DNA of 64,000 nucleotides from Zygnema cylindricum (Eukaryota > Streptophyta > Zygnematophyceae > Zygnematales > Zygnemataceae): positions 20,093 to 84,092 of the forward strand of contig JBBHKE010000419.1 in assembly GCA_037447655.1 (NCBI GenBank), written 5' to 3'. The notes below the pieces were generated by a model. It did not search any database. It was given only the letters and a program-made list of their open reading frames with translations, and had not been told where the DNA came from. This document shows positions 12,760 through 24,479 of the stretch, in pieces; the first letter of the stretch is position 1, and every line of letters starts with the position of its first letter. The translations under genes were made by a program, and so were the position numbers.

Positions 12760-13935
12760 CAGAGGTCGCAAAAGTCAAAAATTTTCATACCCGAAACCGA
12801 CCGTTTTTTTTTCTTCAAAATCTGAGTAACCGACGCCCGACCGAGTTTTGTCACGCTCCAAAATTGTTAACCGTTAACCGACCGCCGTTTACGAAAAAAC
12901 AAATTGACCGAATCTTGATTTTTCTCGACTAAGCGTGCCCGCCTGTAACCGAAAAGGTACAAAATTAATCAATGTACGACGGAATAAGCCAATAATTACG
13001 ATTTGTCGCGTTCCCTAAGATTTGCGAAATGAAAATTGTACTACCGTGTCAGATTTGCGACGCTTTGTCGCGTTCCCTTTGATTTGCGAAACAAATAGCT
13101 TACTATAGTACACCGCCAATCGTTATTAGCGTTGTGTATGCTAATTCCGTCACGCTTTTTTTTTTCTCCATTAGTGTAGTTCATTTTATTTTTTTCTTTA
13201 TTCTATTTAGGGTTATTTTCAGTACGTTGTCTCTTAAATAGAGTGGAGTACGGACAGTGTTAGACCGTACATAAATGTACCTTTTTAATGTAAAAAGTAC
13301 AATAAATTAGTTTTAATAACCGCGGACGCATGAGAATGTGCGTTCTAAAAAGGAAAAAAACCAGGTCGTAAAAAATCCCGCTCGCACATATTCGTCCGAC
13401 AGCCGCGTTTCGACCGTGTGAATGTTCGATTTGTGTACGATTTTTCAGATTTTGTACGGAGACCTATATTAGTGTAAGCATGTTTGCGACCGACATTTTT
13501 TTTTCAAAGATCCAAATTACCATAATCAAACAATTAGAATGTATGATTTTTTCCAAAATTTTCAAATTCTTAAATAGCGTACACCACGGTAATTATTTTT
13601 ATACGCTAAAAAAACTTACACGCTAATAACGATTGGCGGGGTACCGTGTCAGATTTGCGATGCTAATCATGATGTCACGTACTTCCACGATGCCAAAGAG
13701 TACAAAGTACAAGAATGTTGGATTATAGGGACAGTACATAATTTTCATTTTTTTTGGTTTTTTGGTTGACCGACCGTAACCGACCGTTTTTTTTTCGACC
13801 GCTTTTTTTTCCTCGTGAATCAACCGACCGTAACCGCCCGACCCCCAAAATTTGGCAACCGAATCCGTTCCGGATCCGGCGCGGGCGGTCGGTTAACGGT
13901 CGGTCACGGTTTCGGTTGACCGTTTGCGGCCTATG
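12760..13935. mobile_element. Family C non-autonomous derivative with nested B element
   Basis: It starts CAGAGGTCGCAAAAGTCAAA and ends TTTGCGGCCTATG. It is flanked by a perfect 8-bp duplication, ATGTGCAT (12752-12759 and 13936-13943). Both subterminal regions match those of the 5.8-kb family C element, but the transposase is absent. A family B element sits inside (13111-13641). Without it the copy is about 640 bp. Confidence 0.9.
13111..13641. mobile_element. Family B element nested in family C, 531 bp
   Basis: The ends CACCGCCAATCGTTATTAGCG and CGCTAATAACGATTGGCGGGG are flanked by TA. The interior is closely related to the copy at 46955-47469 upstream of RACK1. Non-coding. Confidence 0.88.
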
Positions 13936-13943
13936 ATGTGCAT

Positions 13944-14789
13944 CATGGTTCGTACCGTACCATCAGTGGTTGGCAATATAATTTTGGGCTTAGGGTTTTG
14001 GAACAGACGGACGCTATTTCGCTCCATTTACACCCTGGAATTCGTTTTCAATTTTTGGCAGGAAAAATCACAATTTTTCGCGCCGCTTTTTGCCCTAATT
14101 TCTTCTTTCCTTTTTGATGTTTTTTTTCATTCAAGCAATGTCCTCCATCCTAACGTCTAATCCTGACACACAATCTTGCTCCAATATCACTTTGTTGTTA
14201 TAAAAAGTGAAGGAATAAATCTATCTCTTTCCTTCTCTCAACCTACATCCATGGCTCCTTCGCAAGTTTCCAAATCTCCTCTTCCTTTGGATTCTTCTGG
14301 CAAATGCATGGTTTGCCACGTGTCCCCTTTTGATCTCGAATGTATATGTTTGTTCGACTTTCGCCTCTGCTTGGCATGCCACGTGTCTCCCTCCCTCTTT
14401 TCCTGACGCTTCTATGATGCTTCTATGCTGAGCTGGACCTGTCCCGATTGCAAAATAGAATGCGAACGTGAACCCGAAACCCTAAAACTGAAAACCATAA
14501 CTAAAAAAAACAACATTATTAATGGAAGCTGAAAAAGAAAAAAAACGGCAAGTGTTGTTTGATTTTAAAAGAGATGCGACAAAAAAACGGAAAAAGAAAG
14601 AAAGAAAGAAAGAAGTTGTTGAAAAACAGTGAAAGAGAAGGAAAAAACGGAGGAAAAGAATGAAAGAGAGGAAGAGGTTCCCAACATGGATGACTTGAAT
14701 CGCATGTTTTGCCTCAACCTACTAGGTTGGCCCAATTCTTGTAAGACCTACACATCTCTTTTTTCCCCCTGTTATTCCCCTCTTTTCCC
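13944..14789. other. Spacer, no gene supported
   Basis: Short frames on the plus strand (13924-14160 and 14176-14406) show no domain I know. An AAACCCTAA word lies near 14480 and a GAAA run near 14600. Confidence 0.45.
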
Positions 14790-15060
14790 CCTTCTCTCTC
14801 TCTCCCCCTCCCCCTCTCTCTCCCTCTCCCTCTCCCTCTCCCTCTCACCTCTCTCCCTCTCCCTCTCCCTCTCACCTCTCTCCCTCTCCCTCCCCTTCTC
14901 CCTCTCTCATCTCTCCCTATCTCGCTCCCACTCTCTTTTCTTCTCCCTCCCTCTCCTCCCTCTCCCTCTCCCTCTCTTTCCCTCTCTCTCTCCCTCCTTT
15001 TTCCTCCCCCTCCCTCCCTCTCACTCCCTTTCTCTCCTGCACTAATTTCCCTCCCCTCTA
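14790..15060 (+). repeat. CT/CCCTCT microsatellite
   Basis: Pyrimidine runs on the plus strand create Ser/Leu/Pro-only frames on one strand and Glu/Arg/Gly-only frames on the other. These frames are rejected as genes. Confidence 0.9.
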
Positions 15061-15224
15061 TTATTCTCTTTATCTCTCTCAGACTCGAGGTAAATCCTCC
15101 TACGCTAAATGTCGCTCCAACATTTTTGTCTTTTTGGAAACAACCGAGAATAAGCTTGGGTCTAGTTGTCGCGATCCGATTGGCCAAAGAATCCCTCTCC
15201 GGCTCCAAAACAAAAACCAAAACC

Positions 15225-15760
15225 CAAAAAATACCTCTCCACCACTAACAAAAACCAAAACCCTAAAAATACCTCTCCACCACTCGACGACCACTAGGAG
15301 ACGTCCGAAAACATAAACCAAAATCCTAAAAAAAAACCTCTCCACCACTCGATGGCCACTGGGAGACGTCCGAAAAAAGCTAGCTTTTACCACCGAAGGG
15401 CAGTAAAGTCCGGGTTAGCGAACGATAATTTTTGTATGATTTTTGTGACAATTCATCCGTACCATTTTAGGTCGATCATGGCGGAGCAAGATTTTATGAG
15501 AGAGAGTCGTATTGGTGGTTGACACTCCAAAACAAAAACCAAAACCCTAAATAAACCTCTCCACCACCTGATGGCCACACGGTGACATCCGAAAAAAGCC
15601 TTGACCACTGAAGGGCGGCAAAGTCTAGGTTAGCGAACGATAGTTTTTGGTAGGATTTTCGTTACGATTCATTCGTAACATTTTGGGCCAATCACGGCAG
15701 AGCACGTTTTTATAAGAGAAAGGCATAATGGCGGGTGACACGTGGTAGGATAAGATGCAG
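15225..15760 (+). repeat. Nested tandem duplications
   Basis: A block containing CCTCTCCACCACTCGA, GAGACGTCCGAAAA and GGTTAGCGAACGATA occurs at 15225-15500 and again, diverged, at 15530-15760. Inside the first block a unit of 55-60 bp (AAACCCTAAAAATACCTCTC) is itself repeated about three times. Confidence 0.75.
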
Positions 15761-15989
15761 TGTTGGCAGTGGGAAGACTATATGCCCCATGTGGCGAGAA
15801 ACGAGAAATGAGGCTCACTCGATGGCACTTTTCAAAAGTTACGAAGACGATATGGTCGAGGGAGAGTACTCTGTTTCTACGCGAAGGTGGGTGATGTTTT
15901 TGAACATTTTTGAACATTTTTGAATATTTATGAACGTTATTGAAAGTTTTTTGGATAATTTTGTTTAGATGTGTTAAAGCGAATATAGC

Positions 15990-16030
<41 letters not shown>

Positions 16031-16641
16031 TTTTTCCACTCCAATTTCTAGTCCCACTTCGAACCTCCGTCTCTCATGTTATCCCTTTTCGTCATTTCTC
16101 CTCACCTGACTTCTCTCTCTCCCTCTCTTTATCTTTTTTTTCGTCTTTCTCCCTGTTCAATTCTGTGCTCTCTTCATCCCTCTATCACTCTCCTTCACGT
16201 GTTACCACATTTCTTTACCATTTATATGTTTTGTTTTTTTCAATGAAAGCCTAGACTTGAGTGGAAACAAAGGACTACTAAGACACATAGTTTGAGACCA
16301 AACAGTATAACCGACTAATAGAGGGCTCGACAAAGTTGTTTGAAAGGTCACCTTGTTAGAGTTGTGAGGTAATTTCCTCTCATTTTGGTTTGGGTTTTGG
16401 TTTATGTGTGGGTTTGTGTTTTTGTTTTGTGATGGTTTTATTTTGAAGTTTATTGTCTCGAGTTTCTTGTTTTTTTTTTATTTGTTTTGTCGTTTGGTTT
16501 TTTTTTTTTGATTTTTGTTTTAGTTCGCTCGATAGCTCTATTTTTTGAATTCTTGCAATTTTAACATTTGTCCTTTTTTAGAACAACATTTCAACGTTTA
16601 TTCGTATAATGAAAACTGTCCTAAATAGTTGTTATAATTTG
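15761..16641. other. Spacer with CT microsatellite
   Basis: It contains four TTTTTGAACA-like units near 15900 and a perfect CT run at 15992-16027. T-rich sequence follows. No gene is seen. Confidence 0.5.
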
Positions 16642-16760
16642 TAGTGTTGTGTATCGGTAGCAAGCTGCCAATAATGGATACGTACCTTTATTTGACCACC
16701 TATAATTGATATATTGTTCCGATATATCGTTTCCAGAATTATTGCAACGTGGCTCGAGGC
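16642..16760. mobile_element. Family A left-end fragment
   Basis: It starts TAGTGTTGTGTATCGGTAGC, the consensus A end. About 100 bases of A subterminal sequence follow and then similarity stops. No right end or duplication was found. Confidence 0.6.
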
Positions 16761-16864
16761 TGCCGGTTGGCTCGAGGTTGCCGGTTCAATGTAGGATAAT
16801 ATATGATCCGTCCATACTTAAACCGCGTAAAATAAATCGATACGCATTCGCCACTCTTGACACT

Positions 16865-16945
16865 GAGCTGGTGGAACTGGTGGTGCAGTGGCTAGTTGTA
16901 AACTAGCGCGTTCACTGCTAACCAAGTTCAATCTCTGGCTGGCTC
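16865..16945 (+). mobile_element. tRNA-derived SINE-like sequence
   Basis: An A-box-like word (TGGTGCAGTGGCTAG, 16881-16895) and a B-box-like word (AAGTTCAATCTC, 16924-16935) have tRNA-like spacing. The flanking arms do not form a good acceptor stem, so it is not a functional tRNA gene. A single copy is seen, so SINE is an inference. Confidence 0.4.
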
Positions 16946-17439
16946 AACTTTTCCTCGGTATAAGACATACCAATTCCGGATTTTGTGCAATTCCCACACC
17001 CTCCTCCGATTTGAGAAAAAAAATCGCGATGTTTGCTCTGATTTTCATTGTATGTATGTTTTAGTTAGGTTTCACGACCCCTATACTTTCCAAAATGTCT
17101 TTTTTAACTATTGGTGTATTTTGTAAATTTCTTTTTGCCCCTTTACCACTTCCATGGTATGACTTTATTGGTTTATGTCTTTTTAATGCATTTTTAAGTC
17201 CATTTTAGAAAAAAATCCATAATGTCAGACAAGAGAAACATGTAAGTTGAAAATTTGGACGATTTAACACTATATTTGCATATTTCACATAAATTGTATC
17301 GGCATATGGCGCTAGTTAAGGTATATTTCCTAGTCCAATTTTTAGTCCTACTTAAAGGCATCAACACCCTTAACCACCCCTCTATCCAGCCCCTCCCCCC
17401 ACTTTTGCAATTTTGACCGAATCTTCTTGGATGTTCGGA
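16946..17439. other. Spacer, no gene seen
   Basis: A+T-rich sequence without recognisable coding, RNA or repeat features. Confidence 0.4.
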
Positions 17440-18260
17440 TCTTTATATAATCCCTTAATAACTCTTAAGTTACACTGAATGTTCCGACATCTAACCAAAA
17501 ACTCCAAATTCTCAACTCATGAAGTTTCCAATTCCTCAATTCACCAGCGTACAAAGTCTTAAATGTTTAATTTTATAAATTTCATAAATTTTGAATTCTA
17601 AATATCTCAAAATATCAGATGTGCGAATTCTCAAATTCCAATTTTTAGATTCTCAAACTTCTAAATATTTTTAATTCCTCAATTTCAAAATCTGATGATT
17701 CCAAACAAATTTTAAATTCTCAATCTCTCAAAATATGTTAAATGCTCGAATTTTTCAATTCCAATTCCCCAATTCTCAAACTTTTAAATTCTTCAATTCA
17801 AAAATTTAAAAATATAATAATTTTAAATGACCTTAAATTATAGTTTTTTTATGTCTCAAATTATTAAATGTTTGAATTTCTGAATTCGAATTCCGCGATA
17901 CCAAACTTTCAGATTCTTTGATTCACAAATTTCAAAATTCGTTAATTCGCATATTCCACAAATTTTGAATTCCTACCCTTTAAAAATCTCAAAAGACCTA
18001 ATTCCCAAATTTTATTTCCGAGATTCTCAATGTTTCAAATTCCTCAATTACCTAATTTTCAAAACTTGATATTTCAAAATTTCCAAAATTTTCAATTCCT
18101 ACCATCTCAAATTTCCAAAACACCTAATTTTCAAATTTTAAATCCCACACTTTTGATAAATTCCTCAATTCACTAATTTTCGAAATCTAAAAATCTCAAT
18201 TTCCAAATTTATGAATTCCAACCCTTTCAAGATATCAAATTTTGTAAGTACACTCTAAAA
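17440..18260 (+). repeat. Degenerate AATTCTCAAATTTCC-type satellite
   Basis: Words such as AATTCTCAAA, AAATTTC and TTCCAAA recur in loose tandem order for about 800 bases. The array lies just beyond the C-terminal end of a hAT relic. Similar arrays flank other hAT relics at 19575-19960 and 30400-30810. Confidence 0.6.
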
Positions 18261-18299
18261 AAACTCTTCGTTTTTTAATATAATAAAGTTTCCACGGAT

Positions 18300-18720
18300 C
18301 TCCAATATTTGTTAATATTTTCTGTTGAAGTTTTCTATAACCAACTAATTTTTTTCTCATATTTTCATCATTGTTTCCTTTTTTTTCAATCTCTTTCATT
18401 TATTTTGTCAGGATTATTGATAAAAGACTTCGTTGATTTCGAAAAACCTTTAAAACAAACCAATTGTTTTACAAATTTTGGATTTAATCGATTTTGTTTC
18501 ATAGTGGCAATTTGACCAGCGACAAAATATACTCGTTCGAAAAGTCGAAAAAGTCAAAATAACAGGTACACATAAAATTGTACGAGCTAAAAGGCTTAAT
18601 TCAAAAAACAAATGGATTTTTTCTGCCCACCAATTCAAAGGGTTTGCTGAGTCGTTTTTAGAATATGCTAAAATATTCCGACCTTTGTACAATTGAGTTT
18701 TATGGAGCAAATTGAATTTA
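18300..18720 (-). pseudogene. hAT transposase C-terminal relic
   Basis: Read on the minus strand, two frames together cover NPLNWWAEKIHLFFELSLLARTI, then ERVYFVAGQIATMKQNRLNP and KQLVCF. This is the conserved hAT dimerisation region (WW, LAR, SERVFS.AGQI, RNRL.P). At least one frameshift separates the two parts. No N-terminal region is visible. Confidence 0.75.
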
Positions 18721-18773
18721 GAATTATGAACTCGTTTTGAGTGATTTCAACATAAAACCTTCATTATTTTTGG

Positions 18774-19084
18774 TAGTGTTTGGTATCGTAAACCACTTGC
18801 CGATATTCGATATATACCGAATTTTAGGTACTTGATATTCAGTACTTCGTTTTGATATATCAAAGAGCTACATATCGCAATATTTGCCGATATATTGGGC
18901 TGTCGATAAAATATATCGCGATATATTAAAGCTCATTTTTAGGGTTTTTATAACTATTCGTAGGTGTTTATGTCCTCGTACACGTTCCATATTTCATTTT
19001 CTCGTTTTTTGATTTATTTCTGTAGTTTTCTCTCACATTATGCTTGAAAAATGTGAATTCTGAAATATAGGACAAATGTTACTG
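18774..19084. mobile_element. Family D left end (partial)
   Basis: It starts TAGTGTTTGGTATCG and continues with CCGATATTCGATATATACCG, as in the intact family D copy at 54060. The right end is not seen. Confidence 0.6.
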
Positions 19085-19390
19085 TTGATAGTACTAGTGT
19101 TGTTTCTGTTAGCTACTGCGGTAAACTGTAATAAGTGTTACTGTTGACAAGTGATATTGTTGCTACTACTACTGCTCACAAATGCCACTGTTGCTAGTAC
19201 AGTGCTGCTGCTAGTACTAGTGCTGCTAGTACTATGCTTCTAGTACAGTGTTGTTGCTGGTACTACTGCTGCTAGTACTATGCTTGTGGACTACTGCTTA
19301 GGCTAGGAATACTAGTGGTACTACTGGTAATGCTAGTAATACTAGTGGTACTGGTGTTAGTACTAGTGCGAGTGTTGCCGCTTGTGCTAC
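19085..19390 (+). repeat. GCTGCTAGTACTAGT-type short repeats
   Basis: Degenerate trinucleotide-like runs built on GCT, AGT and ACT continue for about 300 bases. No gene is seen. Confidence 0.7.
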
Positions 19391-19574
19391 TGTAAATTAC
19401 ACCACAAGTTGTAACATCAATAATAATAAAAAATCACTTTTTTTACACTTATTTTTAATGCAACATAATTCCAACAAAGTTCTGAATTCAATATGTGGCC
19501 ACAAGTAACTTTTATTTCCATGCTAATATTAACTATTTGTTTTCCCAATTTCCAAAAATAATTCCCTAAATGAA

Positions 19575-19960
19575 AAATTTTCAAACCCGCAAAGGTTCCA
19601 AAATTTGACATGTCAAAATTGTGCGATTAATTCCACATTTTCCACATTCAAACACTTGATTATCCCATAATCCCAAAAAAATTACTTTCCCAATTTTCCC
19701 ATATCCGAAATCCAATCCGAATTTTCCATTGATTTTCACACTAACAACATAAAATTTCCAAATCCATTTTTTCAAATGAATTTTTTTATAAATCCTTAAG
19801 GTTCCAAACTCCGACCTGTCCAAATTATGCGATTTTTTCCATATTTTCCATATTCAAACACATAATTATCCCATTATCCTAGATTCCCTAATTTTATACT
19901 TCTCAATGTTCCAATATTCGAAATCCAAATCTAAATTATCTAATGTTTTTCAAACTAATA
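19575..19960 (+). repeat. Two-copy tandem repeat, period about 208 bp
   Basis: A block beginning AAGGTTCCAAA and containing CCATATTCAAACAC and CCGAAATCCAA occurs at about 19590 and again, diverged, at about 19798. Frames on the minus strand are not protein-like. Confidence 0.65.
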
Positions 19961-20139
19961 AATTGTAATCCAAACTCTCATAACCGTGCACCACACAAAT
20001 CTTCGATAAAAAACGTTATTTTGCAAAACTATCTTTTGTTAGTTATTCTATTCCACAAAAATCTGGTTTTCCCGTTTTTCTTCCGACGGTTCTTGGCCTT
20101 TCTTTTTAATATCATTTTTTTCTTATCACGAATATTTAT

Positions 20140-20230
20140 GAGCGATTATGTTTTTTTCCATAAGCTTTTAAAAAAATAAGTCTTTGAACCGGTTTCAAAG
20201 TCAACCGGTTCCGCTTAACCGTGTTTATTT
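20140..20230 (-). pseudogene. hAT transposase C-terminus, split by an LTR element
   Basis: The minus strand encodes NTVKRNRLTLKPVQRLIFLK, the tail of a hAT dimerisation domain. Its upstream partner (ERVFSIAGQI) lies at 23166-23200, on the other side of the inserted LTR element. The 5-bp duplication TATTT at both junctions confirms the insertion. Confidence 0.8.
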
Positions 20231-20972
20231 TGTTAAACGGACACACAAACACAAAGATCGACTTACTTCTCAATAATCAGCCAAGATAATGCATAGCGAA
20301 AGCTTACACATAAATAAAACTCATTCCCCACATAACAAATCACATCGACAAAATATAAATATATTGTGTCGAAGCTTTTCCAAAACAATCGCTCACTCGT
20401 ACCAATCTAACTCACTCAGATTCCTAACTCACATTTATCACTTATTTTCACTCACACTCACACTCACACTCACACTGAATACATTTTGATGATCACAATA
20501 TTGATATATTTCCTTACTCTACTCACTCACTAAATACTCACTACCATAATAAAGAACAAATACATTTGAAATCAATACATAACAAACAGTCCCTAAACAT
20601 AACGACCTGATGCACTCTGAGTGCGCTTGCTATAGCCTGCAGCATTAAACAAACTTCTACACTGACGAATCTGCTCTCTGTGAATCGAAACAAACTATGG
20701 CAAGATCGTGCAGGATCGTAGTAGGATCGGCCGTACAAAAAAACTGCTACTTCATCATACACATAGAATATTCACGCTGACAAAAATATTGCGTCACGCT
20801 TCGCGAACTAACATTTCTTCGAAAACGAACCAGTGTTCGTACAAACAAATAGTGATTGCACCGAACCCTCACAAAAGTATCACACGAAACGAAACATCAT
20901 CGTTGCATTGAATTGAATCAAACAGTTGACGGCGCGATTTCGGCCGACGCCGATTCGCCCAATATCTTATCA
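20231..20972 (-). repeat. 3' LTR of the 2.9-kb element
   Basis: It matches 22428-23160 along its whole length with scattered substitutions and small indels. On the minus strand it is preceded by a purine tract (GAGAGGGA), a fair polypurine tract. It contains four CACTCA-type repeats near 20460. Confidence 0.85.
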
Positions 20973-21495
20973 ATCCCTCTCATATTGGGAGAATTTTTTG
21001 GAGTCGCGACACAGATGTTGGTCGCCCCCTCTCTAACAATAAACTGTACGTAAAACAATAAAACTGTGCCCTCACACTTATAACAAAACGTACTCACCGA
21101 ACAAACTCACCGTACATTTCAAAACTAACCGTACACTCACTTCCGTACCTCACTTTCATTTTCACTCACTTCTCACTTCTTTCTCTCACTAACGTCCTAC
21201 ATTTTGCTTCTTTACTTCCTCACTGCTTTCACTTCATTTGAGTTCTCACTGCTGCCTTTCTTTTACTGACATCTCTTTCACATTTTACTTACTTATTGAC
21301 TGACTGCTCACTGCTCTCCTTCTCACCTCATTTATCAATTTCAAAATCTGCACTCACAATTTTTTTTTTCCCACTTTCACCTTCCTTACTCTCTGACCAT
21401 ACTTACACTTAACTGACAATTCGCCTATTAGCCCTTTGCCGTTTTGTCAACACGAAATTAAAAACTGTATCGCTTTTCATTTATATTTTATGCAT

Positions 21496-21840
21496 TCAAC
21501 TTAAAAGGTCTTTAACATTGCGGCAAGAGTCATTCTCTGCAAAATCCACAAATTCTCCACGACCAAAACCATGACCACGACCACGTCTTTCTCCTCTCTC
21601 CGAGCATTCTTTTGCCTCGGTTGAAAACAAAACTGTACAGATCGTCATTTTTCCTCCTTGGAAAACTCTGCAACCTTTTCCACTTTTCTTTCCATATTTT
21701 CCACACATTTTTCTCCACTCTTTCTTGGTCTCCTCGTTTTCTTCTTCTTCTCTGACGCTCTTATCTTTTTTAGCTTCTTTGTCCTCCACATCGGAATCAT
21801 CCTCGACTTCTTGCATCTCCTTGCAACTTTTCTCATTCAA
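21496..21840 (-). CDS. Hypothetical charged ORF inside the LTR element
   Basis: This 114-residue frame is rich in Glu, Lys and Asp in its first half and ends with an RGRGHGFGRG stretch like a nucleic-acid-binding tail. No CCHC knuckle is visible. It may be a gag remnant. Another frame just upstream (21854-22096) may belong to the same decayed gene. The family is not recognised. Confidence 0.3.
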   Translation of the reverse strand: MNEKSCKEMQEVEDDSDVEDKEAKKDKSVREEEENEETKKEWRKMCGKYGKKSGKGCRVFQGGKMTICTVLFSTEAKECSERGERRGRGHGFGRGEFVDFAENDSCRNVKDLLS

Positions 21841-22410
21841 ATCTGCAACATCATTATCTGTATTTTATTCCAATTAGACTCCAATTCGGAGCCGGATCAT
21901 CACTTACTCGACAATTATTTTTCCTTCTAACGCCGGATATTCTCTCATCCACAACACAAATCCGGTTCGAAAACAAATCACAATGTCTTTCCTCGAACAT
22001 GGTTGAAGCTCCACCATTAACTTGGCAAGCCGGATCACTCGGGAGAAATGATTCAGCTGTAGCTTTTCCAAAACTAAACTTCTTCTCACTCTTCAAACTC
22101 TCACCGCAATAAGGGTTGAGCCTCGGCTCCTTACTCAGATAAGACTTTCCATTACTTCCTCCAAACTCATTCTAAAGTCTCGCAGTAGTATATTTGATTA
22201 CCGTGTCAAACAACTCAGAAAACAGATCCTCAAAAATTCTTAAACCTCCAGAATTGACTTTACTCTCACATGAATGGGAAAACCCTTCGAGAACAAGAAC
22301 AACGTCCAACGTTTTCTTTCCTATAGCTCTTACTTATTTACTGACTCTCTAACCCCGTCACTAACCTTTACTCAAAACTGAAGCATCTTCCTTACAAACT
22401 AGATCCCTTA

Positions 22411-22427
22411 CCCGCTCCAATACCAAT
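22411..22427 (-). other. Primer-binding site of the 2.9-kb LTR element
   Basis: Directly after the 5' LTR the minus strand reads ATTGGTATTGGAGCGGG. This is close to the usual TGGTATCAGAGC site complementary to the 3' end of initiator tRNA-Met, with two mismatches. Confidence 0.55.
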
Positions 22428-23160
22428 TGTTAAACGGACACACAAACACAAAGATCGACTTACTTCCAATAATCAGCCAAGATAATGCACAGTGGAAGCT
22501 TACACCTAAGTAAAACTCATTCCCCACATAACAAATCACATAGACAAAATATTAATATATTAAGCCGAAGCTTTTCCAAAACAATCGCTCACTTGTACCA
22601 ATCTAATTCACTCAGATTCCTAACTCACATTTATCAATTATTCTCACTCACAGTCACACTCACACTGAATACATTTTGATGATCACAATATTGATATATT
22701 TCTTAACTCTACTCACTCACTAAATACTCACTACCAAAATAAAGAACAAATACATTTGAAATCAATACATAGCAAACATTCTTTAAACCTAACGACCAGA
22801 TGCACTCTGAGTGCGCCTCCCATAGCCTGCAGCATCAAACAAACTTCTACACTGACAAATGCTCTCAGTGAATCGAAACAAACTGTGGCAAGATCATTTA
22901 TGATCGTAGTAGGATCGACGGTGGTAAAAGACTGCTACTTCATCATACATATAGAATATTCCCGCGGACGAAAATATTACGTCACGCTTTGCGAACTAAC
23001 ATTTTCTTAAAAACGAACCAGAGTCCGTACAAATAGATTGTGATCGCACCGAACCGTCACAAAAGTATCACACGAAACGAAACATCATCGTCACACTGAA
23101 TTTAATCAAACATTTGACGGCGCGATTTTGGCCGACGATGATTCGCCCCATATCCTAACA
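22428..23160 (-). repeat. 5' LTR of the 2.9-kb element
   Basis: This is the upstream LTR in the minus orientation, beginning TGTTAGGATATGGGG and ending GTCCGTTTAACA. It is bordered by the TATTT duplication on the outer side and the primer-binding-like site on the inner side. Confidence 0.85.
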
Positions 23161-23165
23161 TATTT

Positions 23166-24260
23166 GACCGGCAATGGAAAACACTCGCTCAAAAAAAGTC
23201 GAATTGGCCAGTATAGTTAAAATTATTCGAGCAAAAAAACTCAATTTCAAAAACAAATGTTTTTTTTCAATGGGTTTGCCTGTTGGTTTTGTTAATGTTC
23301 TAAATCACCTTTCTTTTGTATTGTTGAACTTCGTGGAGCAAATGCATCCTAATTTTTTCTTGCGTGAGTTCTAAGGCCGAAGGTTTTTGAATGGTTTCCA
23401 TTACCGACGAGCTAAACACGGGATGTTTTTTTTGTAATGCTTTAAAGATGTTATCTTCATCATCATCATCAACTTCAATGACACCATTCTTATTTGAATT
23501 GTTTCGATTTCCATCAACAACCATTTACTACCACCCTTCGAATGTGTAAACAATTTCGTATCTATGTCAACTTTTTCTAACACCAAGTTCACAATTTCTT
23601 GCCATACCATATCTTCCATAAAAGTGTTAAAAGTCTTAGGTTTTTCGTCCTAAGATCCAATGCAAATGCAATGAACATCTTTATCTGTAGAGCTGTTAAC
23701 TTTAACGTGTTTGAAAATCAATTACCATTGTTTCTAGAGTTCGTTAATTGCTAAATCATCACATCTTGCATTTAAAGTGTCATCCACTACTTTTTTGAGT
23801 ATTGAGTAAAGAAAAATTAGCACCCAACCCAAAGTTATATACTTTTTTTCGTCCGATACATATTGAAAAACTAAAAAAAGTTTTAGAAAAATAACACATT
23901 TCTCAATGGCCATCTATACCTTCACTCAACATCCCATTCAGTGGCACACTTGTTGTCATAAATGCTTGTAACAGATTTTTCAAATACAAAATCAAAGTAA
24001 AAATAGTATAGATTGACCACGACGTATGACTAGATTTGGTACAACCACTAAAACTCTCCACTTGATTTCATTTGCAACATTTTGAAATTTTTTGTTGCTC
24101 TTGGTAAGATTTTAAAAATTCCTCAGGATTACGTGCACTTTTCAAATGTGATGCAACACGAAGACCATTAAAAATATTTCTTGGGACTAGTTGCATCAAA
24201 TGGTCATGCAAACATGCGAATGACTAGCTCCAAGAAGTGGTCTATGCAACTTCCTGAATA
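23166..24260 (-). pseudogene. hAT transposase relic, main part
   Basis: On the minus strand one sees IVNLVLEKVDIDTKLFTHSKGG, a charged linker with DDDDEDNIFKALQKKHP, then HEVQQYKRK, LKLSFFARIILTI and ERVFSIAGQI. That order fits the C-terminal half of a BED/hAT transposase. Stops and frame changes occur between the pieces. The last strand continues at 20230-20140 beyond the inserted LTR element. Confidence 0.7.
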
Positions 24261-24479
24261 GTGCCATCCAATATCGTCAGTGTCTTTTTTTCGCGATGGT
24301 ATGAGCGGTGTCCGGTAAGGAAGGTAGAGGCTCTTTTCCAAATGAGAGTGGGATACGAATAATTTGTAATTTGCCCACTCGGTTAAGGTCTACTGAGTCT
24401 TTTTCAAATTTGGCCACACGTTGTTGGACGGTATAATCCTAAAGAGTTCACCCGGCCTACGACAGCATGTGGGCAACGG

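Larger units (their letters stand above)
20231..23160 (-). mobile_element. Non-autonomous LTR retrotransposon, 2.9 kb, with exact TSD
   Basis: Two near-identical direct repeats (20231-20972 and 22428-23160) begin TGTTAAACGG on the plus strand and end in CA. They are flanked by TATTT on both sides (20226-20230 and 23161-23165). A primer-binding-like sequence lies beside the right LTR on the minus strand, so the element runs on the minus strand. The 1.45-kb interior has no protease, integrase or reverse transcriptase. It resembles a LARD or gag-only element. Confidence 0.85.

Noticed and set aside
12523-12829. Short overlapping frames near the family C end
   Set aside because: They cross the element boundary and the target duplication and have no domain.
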